A program made the translations under genes and the position numbers. A stretch of DNA of 64,000 nucleotides from Flavobacteriales bacterium (lineage in GTDB: Bacteria; Bacteroidota; Bacteroidia; NS11-12g; UBA955): positions 1-64,000 of the forward strand of contig CANMCY010000004.1 of assembly GCA_947496375.1 (NCBI GenBank), in the 5' to 3' direction. Positions 47,668-55,176 of the stretch are shown here, one piece after another. Each line of letters opens with the position of its first letter. Within the stretch, counting starts at the first letter, position 1. The notes beneath the pieces were generated by a model. The model made no database searches and was not told the DNA's origin. It saw nothing but the letters and a program-made list of their open reading frames with translations.

Positions 47668-48164
47668 AGGGTCAAATACTGAAAAGCGGTTTTGCGGCTC
47701 ATGTGCGGCCCACCACAGATTTTGTGCGTGAGGCCCTGATGAACTACCTGACCCACCGCTATGAGATAACCGGTGCAACCGTGCTGGATTTGTTTTCGGG
47801 GTCAGGAATTATGGCGCTGGAGTTTCTCAGTCGCGGGGCTGCATCGGTTTTGTCGGTAGATAAAGATACGAAAAACATTCGATATCAACAAGTAATATCG
47901 AAAGAAAAGAACCTGCGTGAATGGCAAATAAACAAGGGAGATGTTTTTAAAACCCTCGGCGATGACACGGTGACGTATGATATCATTTTTGCCGACCCTC
48001 CTTACGATTTGCCCAACCTGGTGCAACTCCCGGAGCTGGCCCTTCCCAGATTAAAGCCGGGCGGGGTTTTTGTGCTCGAACACCGCCCCGGCATGGTTTT
48101 TCCGGTCCCTCCGGTGGAAATACGCAAATACGGAAGTTCCGCAATTGGCATTTTTATCCCTTAA
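47643..48164 (+). CDS. rsmD: 16S rRNA m2G966 methyltransferase
   Basis: 173 residues. Starts MRITGGTLKG as usual, with RPTTDFVREALMNYL, the SAM loop LDLFSGSGIMALE, and the catalytic IIFADPPYDLP. It methylates N2 of G966 in 16S rRNA. The stop codon overlaps the candidate promoter of coaD. Confidence 0.95.
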   Translation: MRITGGTLKGQILKSGFAAHVRPTTDFVREALMNYLTHRYEITGATVLDLFSGSGIMALEFLSRGAASVLSVDKDTKNIRYQQVISKEKNLREWQINKGDVFKTLGDDTVTYDIIFADPPYDLPNLVQLPELALPRLKPGGVFVLEHRPGMVFPVPPVEIRKYGSSAIGIFIP

Positions 48165-48169
48165 CTTTG
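48162..48169 (+). promoter_or_regulatory. -7 promoter element TAACTTTG for coaD
   Basis: A perfect TAnnTTTG match that overlaps the rsmD stop codon. Only 4 nt separate it from the coaD ATG at 48174. Confidence 0.5.
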
Positions 48170-48173
48170 TTTC

Positions 48174-48635
48174 ATGGAAACGCGCATTGCGGTATTTGCG
48201 GGCACCTTCGACCCCATCACCAACGGGCATGTGGATGTAATCAAAAGGAGTTTGCCGCTGTTTGATAAAATTGTGATTGCCATAGGTGAAAACACCAAAA
48301 AGCAAACCCTGTTCGACACAGAAAAACGCCTCTCCTGGATACGTGAGATATTTTTGTCAGAACCGCGCATTTCTGTGGCTTCATACAGTGGTCTTACGGT
48401 CGATTTTTGCAAAGAGGTTGGTGCCAGCTACATTTTGCGAGGGCTTCGCAACGGCAGCGACTACGACTACGAAGCCCATATTGCCCAGCTCAACAAAGAA
48501 CTTAATCCATTGATTGAAACAATTTTCGTAATAACATCACCTGAAGTGAGTTATATTTCAAGCAGTTTGGTTAGAGATTTGATTGTTTATCAGGGCGATT
48601 ATACCCGATTTGTGCCATCACAGGTGAGGGCCTAA
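48174..48635 (+). CDS. coaD: Phosphopantetheine adenylyltransferase
   Basis: 153 residues. FAGTFDPITNGHVDVIKRS contains the T-x-GH nucleotide-binding motif, LRGLRNGSDYDYE is the pantetheine site, and VSYISSSLVRDL the ISSTxxR motif. It makes dephospho-CoA. Ends 3 nt from the convergent NUDIX gene, with no terminator in between. panC, another CoA-pathway gene, is at 62.8 kb. Confidence 0.96.
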   Translation: METRIAVFAGTFDPITNGHVDVIKRSLPLFDKIVIAIGENTKKQTLFDTEKRLSWIREIFLSEPRISVASYSGLTVDFCKEVGASYILRGLRNGSDYDYEAHIAQLNKELNPLIETIFVITSPEVSYISSSLVRDLIVYQGDYTRFVPSQVRA

Positions 48636-48638
48636 AGA

Positions 48639-49286
48639 TTATTCTTCAGTTTTTGACGCTTCAAATACCAGAAATTTTCCTATGATATCTTTTACGCTGT
48701 GGTAGGTATCGAATTCGGGGCTTTTAAACCACTCAAGGTCTGCCCACTTTACCTCTGAAATTCCTTCCTCTTCCTGAGGTTTCAATTTGCCTTTACCGCT
48801 GCTATTCATTTTATACCAGTGGGTTTCTTTCAGCAGCACAACTTCGTCTTCAAAATAGGCGTGATACGTTTCACCAATTTTATCTGAAATATTGAGCATA
48901 TTCAGACCGGTTTCTTCCATCACTTCCCTCAGGGCTGCGGCCCGCTGATCTTCGTGGCGTTCGATTTTGCCCTTGGGCAAATCCCACATGCCATTGCGCT
49001 TGATGGTCAAAAGCTGGTTTTCTTTGTTTAGCACCAACCCTCCGGCGGCTTGTATTACGGTATAATTTTCCAGAAAATCGCGAAACGCTTGTTCCGGGTC
49101 GGGGTTGATTAGCCCATAATTAAGGGCTTTGCCGGTGCTTACTGAGGATGTGAGGATGTTGAAACTTTTATGAATTTCATCATCATCGATATAGAATAAA
49201 TTAGGTACCCCCTTAAACGCAGATGGAGAATCGGCAATGACAATTGCGCCATCGTTGAAGTATATTTTATAGCTTTGCGGGCCCAT
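48639..49286 (-). CDS. NUDIX hydrolase
   Basis: 215 residues. The Nudix box GKIERHEDQRAAALREVMEETGL (about 124-146) is intact, preceded by an 85-residue N-terminal domain (SYKIYFNDGAIVIADS) common in Bacteroidota members. Substrate not decidable. The start ATG shares two bases with the pyrE ATG on the other strand (CATG). Its -7 box (TAACTTTG, 49301-49308) lies inside the pyrE coding region. Confidence 0.92.
   Translation of the reverse strand: MGPQSYKIYFNDGAIVIADSPSAFKGVPNLFYIDDDEIHKSFNILTSSVSTGKALNYGLINPDPEQAFRDFLENYTVIQAAGGLVLNKENQLLTIKRNGMWDLPKGKIERHEDQRAAALREVMEETGLNMLNISDKIGETYHAYFEDEVVLLKETHWYKMNSSGKGKLKPQEEEGISEVKWADLEWFKSPEFDTYHSVKDIIGKFLVFEASKTEE
49270..49277 (+). promoter_or_regulatory. 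-7 promoter element TAGCTTTG for pyrE
   Basis: A perfect TAnnTTTG match, 7 nt before the pyrE ATG and inside the first codons of the NUDIX gene. Confidence 0.5.
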
Positions 49287-49914
49287 GGACCAAAGAGCTG
49301 CAAAGTTAGCAAAATTTCTTTTGGAAATTCACGCTGTGAAACTCAATCCCGACCACCCCTTCACGTGGACATCCGGAATACAGTCGCCCATTTATTGTGA
49401 TAACCGCATGGTACTTTCGTTTCCGGATGTGCGGGATCTGGTAAAAAAATCGCTGGCAGAAATGACGCAAGCGCATTTTCCTGAAGCGACATTGCTGGCA
49501 GGAATCGCCACGGCAGGCATTGCCCACGGGGCGCTGGCGGCCGATGTGTTGAACATGCCCTATTGCTACGTGCGGCCGGAACCCAAAAAGCACGGATTAA
49601 AAAACCAGATAGAGGGGCGCATGAAGCCGGGCGACAAGGTGCTGTTGATAGAAGACCTCATCAGCACAGGGAAAAGTAGTCTGCAAGCCGCCGATGCGGT
49701 AAGGGAAGCCGGCGGAGAAGTGGTGGGGTTGCTTGCCTTGTTCACCTATGGGTTTGCAGATGCCGAACAGCGTTTTAAGGACGTCGGAATACCCTTCTAC
49801 ACCATCAGTAATTTTGGTGTTTTGTGCGAAGTGGCTGTAAACGAGGGTTTTTTACCCGCTCAGCAACTGCAGCCGGTGCTGGAATTTGCACGGAACCCAC
49901 AGGGGTGGAGGTGA
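49285..49914 (+). CDS. pyrE: Orotate phosphoribosyltransferase
   Basis: 209 residues. FLLEIHAVKLNPDHPFTWTSGIQSPIYCDNR and YCYVRPEPKKHG are typical of PyrE, and KVLLIEDLISTGKSSLQA is the PRPP-binding loop. It converts orotate to orotidylate, the substrate of PyrF. Its ATG is the first in frame and gives the usual N-terminal length. The start overlaps the NUDIX start on the opposite strand. Confidence 0.96.
   Translation: MDQRAAKLAKFLLEIHAVKLNPDHPFTWTSGIQSPIYCDNRMVLSFPDVRDLVKKSLAEMTQAHFPEATLLAGIATAGIAHGALAADVLNMPYCYVRPEPKKHGLKNQIEGRMKPGDKVLLIEDLISTGKSSLQAADAVREAGGEVVGLLALFTYGFADAEQRFKDVGIPFYTISNFGVLCEVAVNEGFLPAQQLQPVLEFARNPQGWR
49301..49308 (-). promoter_or_regulatory. -7 promoter element TAACTTTG for the NUDIX gene
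   Basis: A perfect TAnnTTTG match on the minus strand within the pyrE coding sequence, 14 nt before the NUDIX ATG. Confidence 0.5.
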
Positions 49915-49923
49915 GGGTGGTGT

Positions 49924-49943
49924 CCGAAGTCGGGAGACTTCGG
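49924..49943. repeat. Perfect 8-bp hairpin with GGGA loop
   Basis: CCGAAGTC-GGGA-GACTTCGG, between the pyrE stop and the tRNA 3' end. It has a GNRA-type loop and no T-tract, so it is more like an intergenic palindromic repeat or a 3'-end stabiliser than a terminator. Confidence 0.55.
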
Positions 49944-49956
49944 AAAGCGGGAGTAG

Positions 49957-50028
49957 TGACCTCGGCGAGAATCGAACTCACATCTAAAGTTTAGGAAACT
50001 TCTATTCTATCCGTTGAACTACGAGGTC
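49957..50028 (-). tRNA. tRNA-Arg (anticodon CCU)
   Basis: 72 bases with a full cloverleaf: acceptor GACCTCG / CGAGGTC, D arm GTTC...GAAT (one G-T pair), anticodon stem with loop TTCCTAA giving CCU, five-pair T arm (GTGAG / CTCGC with one wobble) with loop TTCGATT, and discriminator A. CCA is not encoded. It reads the AGG codon. Confidence 0.93.
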
Positions 50029-50085
50029 AGGGGTTGCAAAGATAATGCTTGCCTGCTTACCTTGCACGGTAATAGCACAGCAACC

Positions 50086-50337
50086 ATGGAAAACTGGACC
50101 GAAGAAAACAATGCCCTCTGCAAAACCTTTGTTTTCGCCTCATTCGAAGCAGCCATGCTTTTTATGCAGAAAGCCACACCCCACATCAGCCAACTCAACC
50201 ACCACCCCGAATGGCGAAACTTGTATAACAGAGTTGCGGTGCGGCTCACCACCCACGATGCCGGCAATACAGTGACAGAAAAAGACCGGGAACTGTCAAG
50301 GGTTTTGGATGGTGTGTTTGCAACAATGGAAGAATAA
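50086..50337 (+). CDS. Pterin-4a-carbinolamine dehydratase
   Basis: 83 residues from the ATG at 50086; the 24 earlier in-frame codons would run back into the tRNA. FASFEAAMLFMQKATPHISQLNHHPEW has the active-site His pair and Trp of the family, and LTTHDAGNTVTEKD the later His-Asp segment. It recycles oxidised pterin or helps assembly reactions; no aromatic hydroxylase is adjacent. Confidence 0.9.
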   Translation: MENWTEENNALCKTFVFASFEAAMLFMQKATPHISQLNHHPEWRNLYNRVAVRLTTHDAGNTVTEKDRELSRVLDGVFATMEE

Positions 50338-50395
50338 CATTGTGAATCGCCGGGAAATGCCGGACAATGTGAATGTTTTATATTAAATTGCATAC

Positions 50396-50686
50396 ATGTT
50401 TACCAGAGAAGAAATAGAAACCAAGTTGAAAAACTTGAAGCCGGTACTAATTGACCGGTTTCATGTTAGCCAAATTGGCTATTTTGGATCTTATGCCTCC
50501 GGAGAGCAAACGCAAAAAAGCGATTTAGATTTGTTGGTTGAATTTTCAAAACCCATAGGATGGGATTTTTTTGTCCTTGAACGATTCCTGGAACAATCTT
50601 TTGGTATACCTATTGACCTGGTGACAAAAAACGCCTTAAAGGACAGAATTAAAGGCACTATATTAAACCAAGTGAATTACGTGTGA
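50396..50686 (+). CDS. mntA: MntA-like minimal nucleotidyltransferase (antitoxin of a HepT/MntA pair)
   Basis: 96 residues. GSYASGEQTQKSDLDLL fits GS-x10-D-x-D with Gly31, Ser32, Asp43, Asp45; a third acidic residue Asp74 lies in IPIDLVT. In the type VII toxin-antitoxin system MntA AMPylates the toxin HepT and so neutralises it. The gene overlaps hepT by 4 bases (GTGA). The pair is more AT-rich than its neighbours and lies near a tRNA gene, which fits horizontal gain. Confidence 0.88.
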   Translation: MFTREEIETKLKNLKPVLIDRFHVSQIGYFGSYASGEQTQKSDLDLLVEFSKPIGWDFFVLERFLEQSFGIPIDLVTKNALKDRIKGTILNQVNYV

Positions 50687-51039
50687 AGCCCGGAGAAAGG
50701 AATGTTGTTTTATATTTGGAAGACATGCTCACTTCCATGAAAAGGGTTCAGGAGTATATTAACGGATTAACTTTTCAAAAATTTAAATGGGATTATAAAA
50801 CCGTTGATGCTGTTATAAGAAATTTTGAGGTAATTGGTGAAGCAAGCAAAAATGTCACGTCGGAATTAAAGGAAAAGTATCCTCAAATTCCTTGGGAAGA
50901 AATGTATAGACTCCGCAATAGAATCACCCATGAATATTTTGGAATTGATTATGAAATTCTTTGGGATATAGCGACAAACTATTTGCCACAAAACTGTTCG
51001 GATATACAGTTAATCCTTGAGCAGGAATCCAAACAATAG
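50683..51039 (+). CDS. hepT: HepT-like toxin (DUF86/HEPN RNase), GTG start
   Basis: 118 residues, starting at GTG 50683 that overlaps the mntA stop. The HEPN catalytic motif R-x4-H-x-Y is intact as Arg78, His83, Tyr85 (RNRITHEYFG). The toxin cleaves RNA (tRNA in studied cases) unless AMPylated on its Tyr by MntA. Whether it serves in phage defence here is inference. Confidence 0.88.
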   Translation: MKPGERNVVLYLEDMLTSMKRVQEYINGLTFQKFKWDYKTVDAVIRNFEVIGEASKNVTSELKEKYPQIPWEEMYRLRNRITHEYFGIDYEILWDIATNYLPQNCSDIQLILEQESKQ

Positions 51040-51105
51040 TCCTTCAATAAAACACCGCAACACCCGGTTAAATTTGTGTTTTTCGCCTATTAGCAGCTAT
51101 TTCCC

Positions 51106-51113
51106 TATCTTTG
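51106..51113 (+). promoter_or_regulatory. -7 promoter element TATCTTTG for the RluB-like gene
   Basis: A perfect TAnnTTTG match, 43 nt before the ATG at 51157. The leader holds a small hairpin CCGCT-GTGA-AGCGG at about 51127-51140. Confidence 0.5.
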
Positions 51114-51156
51114 CACCGCAAAACCCCGCTGTGAAGCGGCGTAATTATTTGACATC

Positions 51157-52761
51157 ATGGCACCCAAAAACGAAAACAGCCGCGGCAAAAAATTTCAGGA
51201 GCGGCAACCCGGGGAAAAACGTACCCGAAAATCTTCTGCCCCCTCAGAAAAACCCAAAAAACCATTCGGCGATAAGCCCTTCAGGTCTGAAGAAAAAAAA
51301 CCTTTCCGCAGCAGCAGGCCCGGCTCGCGCGACTTTAATGCACCCGCATCCCCACGCGGTGGTAAAACCTTCCGCCCCAAAAGAGAAGATGGCGGATTCA
51401 ACCCCGAAGAACGCAAATCATCACGACCGGCTTACAAAAAACCATTCGAAAACGAAGGCAGAAAGCCATTTAAGCGCGAAAGCGGTGGCGATAAGCGTTT
51501 TGGCTCCGATGACAGAAAAACCACCCGCGCGCCCTTCAAAAAAGACAACGACTTTGGCGGTGGGTACAAGAAAGAAGGCAATAATACCCGAATAGGAGGT
51601 GCCAAGCCGTTCCGCGGAGATGACAAACCCGCCCGTTCAGGTCCCCGCAAACCTTTTGAAAGGGATGAAAAACCAAGCTACGGCAAGCGTAGTGTATATG
51701 GAGGAGAAAAATCAGCCGATCGCAAACCTTTTGACAGAGAAGACAAACCGGCAAGGGGCAAACGTCCGGCCTTTGGTGAAGAAAGACCCTCTGCCAGAAC
51801 AACCCGCAAACCCATGGAGCGCGATGATAAGCCCATCCGTGGCAAACGTCCTGCCTTTGGCGACGAAAAACCTACAACCCGCAAGCCCGGCAAATTCAGC
51901 AAAAACAAACCATCCGCGCACGTGAAAAGCACGCGCAAAGGAGCGGAAAAAAATTATAAAGGAAGCCGCAGAACCCACGAAAACACCGGCAGGGATCTGG
52001 AGAACGCCAACCTACTGACCGGCGAGGAAGTACGCCTGAACCGCTACATTGCCAACAGCGGCATCTGTAGCCGACGCGAGGCCGACGTGATGATAGAACA
52101 GGGCCTGGTGCAGCTCAACGGAAAAGTGGTTACCGAACTCGGACAGAAAGTAAACCCCGGCGATGAAGTGAAGGTGGATGGCCGCCGCATTACCCCCGAA
52201 AAACCGGTGTATATTTTGCTGAATAAACCCAAAGGGTATATCACCAGCACGGTTGACCCTGATGGTCGTGCCACGGTGATAGATTTGATTGATTTGCCCG
52301 GCAAGGAGCGCATTTACCCCATTGGCCGCCTTGACAGAAACACCACAGGGGTGCTTCTGCTCACCAACGACGGCGAGTTGGCCCAGAAAATTATGCATCC
52401 AAGTTTTGAGATTAAAAAAGTGTACCGCGCCACCCTCGACAGAAAACCCAGCAAAGACCACATGCTGGCCTGGGTGAGCGGCATAGAGCTGGAAGATGGT
52501 TTTATGGCTTTTGAACAGTGTGGTTTTGTAGAGAAAGAAGAGGAAAACACTTTGGGTGTGGAGATACACAGCGGAAGAAACCGCATCGTGCGCCGCATGT
52601 TTGAGCACTTTGGCTACGAGGTAAAAAACCTGGACCGTGTGCTACTGGGCGAATTCGACCACTTGAAGCTGGGGCGTGGCAAATGGCGTTTCCTGAATGA
52701 AAAGGAACAGCGCTATGTAGAGCGGATCAAGCGCAGCAATGCACCCAAACGAAAGAAGTAA
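51157..52761 (+). CDS. RluB/RsuA-family pseudouridine synthase with a long disordered N-terminal extension
   Basis: 534 residues, about twice the usual length. Residues 1-290 are a Lys/Arg/Pro/Gly/Asp-rich low-complexity stretch, including two near-copies of DKPxRGKRPAFG (about 197-207 and 224-234). An S4 domain starts at about 291 (EEVRLNRYIANSGICSRREAD), then the catalytic domain with YPIGRLDRNTTG (Asp393) and EIHSGRNRIVRRMFEHFGY. It would isomerise a uridine in 23S (RluB) or 16S (RsuA) rRNA; the S4 layout suits RluB. The extension probably binds RNA. Confidence 0.9.
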   Translation: MAPKNENSRGKKFQERQPGEKRTRKSSAPSEKPKKPFGDKPFRSEEKKPFRSSRPGSRDFNAPASPRGGKTFRPKREDGGFNPEERKSSRPAYKKPFENEGRKPFKRESGGDKRFGSDDRKTTRAPFKKDNDFGGGYKKEGNNTRIGGAKPFRGDDKPARSGPRKPFERDEKPSYGKRSVYGGEKSADRKPFDREDKPARGKRPAFGEERPSARTTRKPMERDDKPIRGKRPAFGDEKPTTRKPGKFSKNKPSAHVKSTRKGAEKNYKGSRRTHENTGRDLENANLLTGEEVRLNRYIANSGICSRREADVMIEQGLVQLNGKVVTELGQKVNPGDEVKVDGRRITPEKPVYILLNKPKGYITSTVDPDGRATVIDLIDLPGKERIYPIGRLDRNTTGVLLLTNDGELAQKIMHPSFEIKKVYRATLDRKPSKDHMLAWVSGIELEDGFMAFEQCGFVEKEEENTLGVEIHSGRNRIVRRMFEHFGYEVKNLDRVLLGEFDHLKLGRGKWRFLNEKEQRYVERIKRSNAPKRKK

Positions 52762-52768
52762 AACTTTC

Positions 52769-54121
52769 TTATTCCAACACCTTCACAGGCTCTGTTGTGA
52801 CCATCCTTAGGCGCCATTCCATGGGCCACAGGTTGTTCCACTGATGTCGGTTGGCGTTTACAAAACCCGCTGAAACATCATTCCACTTTACCCTGTAAAC
52901 CCCTTCCTGCCTTCGCGGATTAGGCAAGGCTTCACGGTGCAAGTATTGCATAATTTCAGCATCGCTGAGTTCCAGCACAGGCCAGTCTGTATTTTCTATT
53001 CCCTGCAGCAAAGCCACCGGCACTTCGGGTTTCCATTTACCATGGTATTGCCTGCCCAGCGGGGTTCCCGGCGCATAAATACCGGGCAGCGATGAAAGCA
53101 AATTCATATATCGCGACAATTCCACATTGCGCATTCCATACAGTGCGTCTTTCACTTCAATGGCCAGTATATCTTTGGGCAAGCCTTCCAGTTTCACCGA
53201 GGCCGTTTTTTGTTCCTTGCGGCGTAGGTTTTCCAAGCTTCCTCTATCACCGTTTTTTTGCAATACAGCCACGAAAAACCCTTCTCCCGGTGTTCGGTGT
53301 GGCAATGCCCTGTACATGCCTTCCTGTAGGCTAAAAAACGCATCCTTGCCCACAAAATCAGGATTAACAATATTTGCCCCGAGGTTAACTGCAAGTTTGT
53401 TTATGTTGTCTTCGTTTTCAGCACGGTTGAAGGTGCAGGTGCTGTATACCAGATAGCCGCCATCGGCCAGTGCAGGCCAGATGTCGTTCACAATGCGCTG
53501 TTGCCTTTCGGCACAAAGCTTCACGTTGTTTTCGCTCCACTCATTTATGGCAGCAGGGTCTTTCCTGAACATGCCCTCACCGCTGCAAGGCAGGTCGGCA
53601 ACCACCACATTAAAAAGCCCCTTTGATTTGCCTATCAAAGAGGCATCGGCTCTGGTTACCACATGGTTGGCTGCGCCCCATTTGCAAAGGTTTTCGTGCA
53701 GTATGGGTGTGCGGGTGGCAATGATTTCGTTGGCCACAAGCATATCACCCGGCCTTAGAAGGGATGCCAGTAAGGTGCTTTTTCCCCCGGGGGCGGCGCA
53801 CAAATCCAGAACCAACGAAGGTTCGGACATGTTTTGCAGCAATGCAGAAACGATATTGCCAACAACCATACTTGATGCTTCCTGCACGTAATAATGCCCG
53901 GCATGAAAGGCGGGATCGGCTGCAAACAAAGGCCTTTCGGGCAGATAATATCCGGCACTGCACCAAGGCACATTTACCAATTGAGGGGGAACCTTGTCTG
54001 TTTTAGCTGTATTTACCCGAATGCTGACCGGTGCCGGGGTGTTCAGGGCGTTTAACAAGGCCTCTGCCTCCGCTGCCGGCATGGATTGGTTTAATAGCTT
54101 TATGAATTCAGCGGGAAACAA
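52769..54121 (-). CDS. RsmF-like rRNA cytosine-C5 methyltransferase (NOL1/NOP2/Sun)
   Basis: 450 residues. SAM loop LDLCAAPGGKSTLLA, motif IV VADLPCSGEGMFRKDP and motif VI VYSTCTFNRAENEDN give the two catalytic cysteines. The last 120 residues have the extra RsmF-type C-terminal domain (REALPNPRRQEGVYRVKWNDVSAGFVN). It methylates C5 of a cytosine in 16S rRNA. Convergent with the pseudouridine synthase, 7 nt apart. Confidence 0.92.
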   Translation of the reverse strand: MFPAEFIKLLNQSMPAAEAEALLNALNTPAPVSIRVNTAKTDKVPPQLVNVPWCSAGYYLPERPLFAADPAFHAGHYYVQEASSMVVGNIVSALLQNMSEPSLVLDLCAAPGGKSTLLASLLRPGDMLVANEIIATRTPILHENLCKWGAANHVVTRADASLIGKSKGLFNVVVADLPCSGEGMFRKDPAAINEWSENNVKLCAERQQRIVNDIWPALADGGYLVYSTCTFNRAENEDNINKLAVNLGANIVNPDFVGKDAFFSLQEGMYRALPHRTPGEGFFVAVLQKNGDRGSLENLRRKEQKTASVKLEGLPKDILAIEVKDALYGMRNVELSRYMNLLSSLPGIYAPGTPLGRQYHGKWKPEVPVALLQGIENTDWPVLELSDAEIMQYLHREALPNPRRQEGVYRVKWNDVSAGFVNANRHQWNNLWPMEWRLRMVTTEPVKVLE

Positions 54122-54170
54122 TTAATTAAACTAAGCATTGAAATAACACATCTTAAATTATTAACCTGTA

Positions 54171-55094
54171 TCAATCTCCTCCGTGTTGCCAGCAATTTCC
54201 GTTGGGGCTTTTTGTCCTGCGAGTGCAGCGTCCGCCCGATTTGGTGGCTGCGCCACACTGAACCGCATCGCCTGCCTTTGGGGTTTGTTTTTGGGTTTTA
54301 GTTTGCGTGGTGGTGCTCCATTTCCAGCAAGGCAAACAAATATTTGCCTCCAGGATGTTTTCGTCTTTGTCGGGCAGGGCCGGAAAGAAATTAATGCCTG
54401 TGAGCCGCTCCACACTGTCAACAGTGACCGCAAATTGCGAAAGGGGAAGAGAAGATCCGGCGTTGGCCAAAACAAACCCCAGTGCCTTGTATTCAGGCAT
54501 TCTGTAATCCAGAACAACTTTGTAATAATATTCCGGAACAGAAACGCGATTAGCTCCAATGCCGGGAAGACCAGGTTTTAGCACCGGGCCTGTAACCACG
54601 TATACCGCTCCGTTGTTTCGGGCCCACACCCGAACCTGTCCCTCCAGCCGTTTCCATACACCGCGGTTAAATGCCGCCACCTGTGGGCTCATGTTGCTGT
54701 AATAAAAAGACTCTGCCATGGAGGACAAAGAATAACCCAGATCCGCTGCCGGAGCCAGGTGTCCGCGGTCATATCCGGAATGCAGATAGTCTTCGTCTGT
54801 GGCGGTGCCCGTCTTGACGAGCGGGTCTTTCATAAACACGTCTCCCCTCTCAAACGATTTAAGGGTTTCATCTGCCGTAAGTTCATAAGCAACCCAGTCG
54901 GCCTGTTCATGTTCTTCATTATACACCAGGGCAAACCCTGTGTGGTAAACCACCTTTTGGCCGGGTTTTAACGCCGGAAACTCAAGTAAAGTGGGTTCTT
55001 GGGTTGTGTCTTTTGTAGGGAGGGTGGCACGCACCGGTTTGTGTCCACCAAAAAAGAGACAAACCAGCAATACTATAATACCGCGCAAAATCAC
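54171..55094 (-). CDS. Exported DNA/RNA non-specific endonuclease with Cys/His C-terminal module
   Basis: 307 residues: signal peptide to about 23 (IIVLLVCLFFGGHKPVRA), a NUC-type domain with the active site YDRGHLAPAADLG (Asp109, Arg110, Gly111, His112) and NMSPQ further on, then a linker. The end, from about 279, has Cys280, Cys290, Cys301 and His304 in GGRCTRRTKSPNGNCWQHG, the pattern of the small DUF5763 domain, probably zinc-binding. An extracellular nuclease scavenging DNA or RNA is most likely; a role in competition is possible. Confidence 0.88.
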   Translation of the reverse strand: MILRGIIVLLVCLFFGGHKPVRATLPTKDTTQEPTLLEFPALKPGQKVVYHTGFALVYNEEHEQADWVAYELTADETLKSFERGDVFMKDPLVKTGTATDEDYLHSGYDRGHLAPAADLGYSLSSMAESFYYSNMSPQVAAFNRGVWKRLEGQVRVWARNNGAVYVVTGPVLKPGLPGIGANRVSVPEYYYKVVLDYRMPEYKALGFVLANAGSSLPLSQFAVTVDSVERLTGINFFPALPDKDENILEANICLPCWKWSTTTQTKTQKQTPKAGDAVQCGAATKSGGRCTRRTKSPNGNCWQHGGD

Positions 55095-55118
55095 AAGTAC
55101 AAATTACGGAGATTGGGG

Positions 55119-55176
55119 CGAAATAACACCCTTGTAGATACGAACAATTGTGCGTATCTACAAGGGTGTTATTTCG
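55119..55176. repeat. 58-bp near-perfect palindrome over the DUF3050 gene end
   Basis: Two perfect 24-bp inverted arms (55119-55142 and 55153-55176) flank a 10-bp spacer AACAATTGTG, itself palindromic at ACAATTGT. The right arm contains the last codons and the TAG stop of the DUF3050 gene. No T-tract follows. Confidence 0.9.

Noticed and set aside
49957-50028. Integration site at the tRNA gene
   Set aside because: I found no direct repeat of the tRNA 3' end within the flanking sequence and no integrase.
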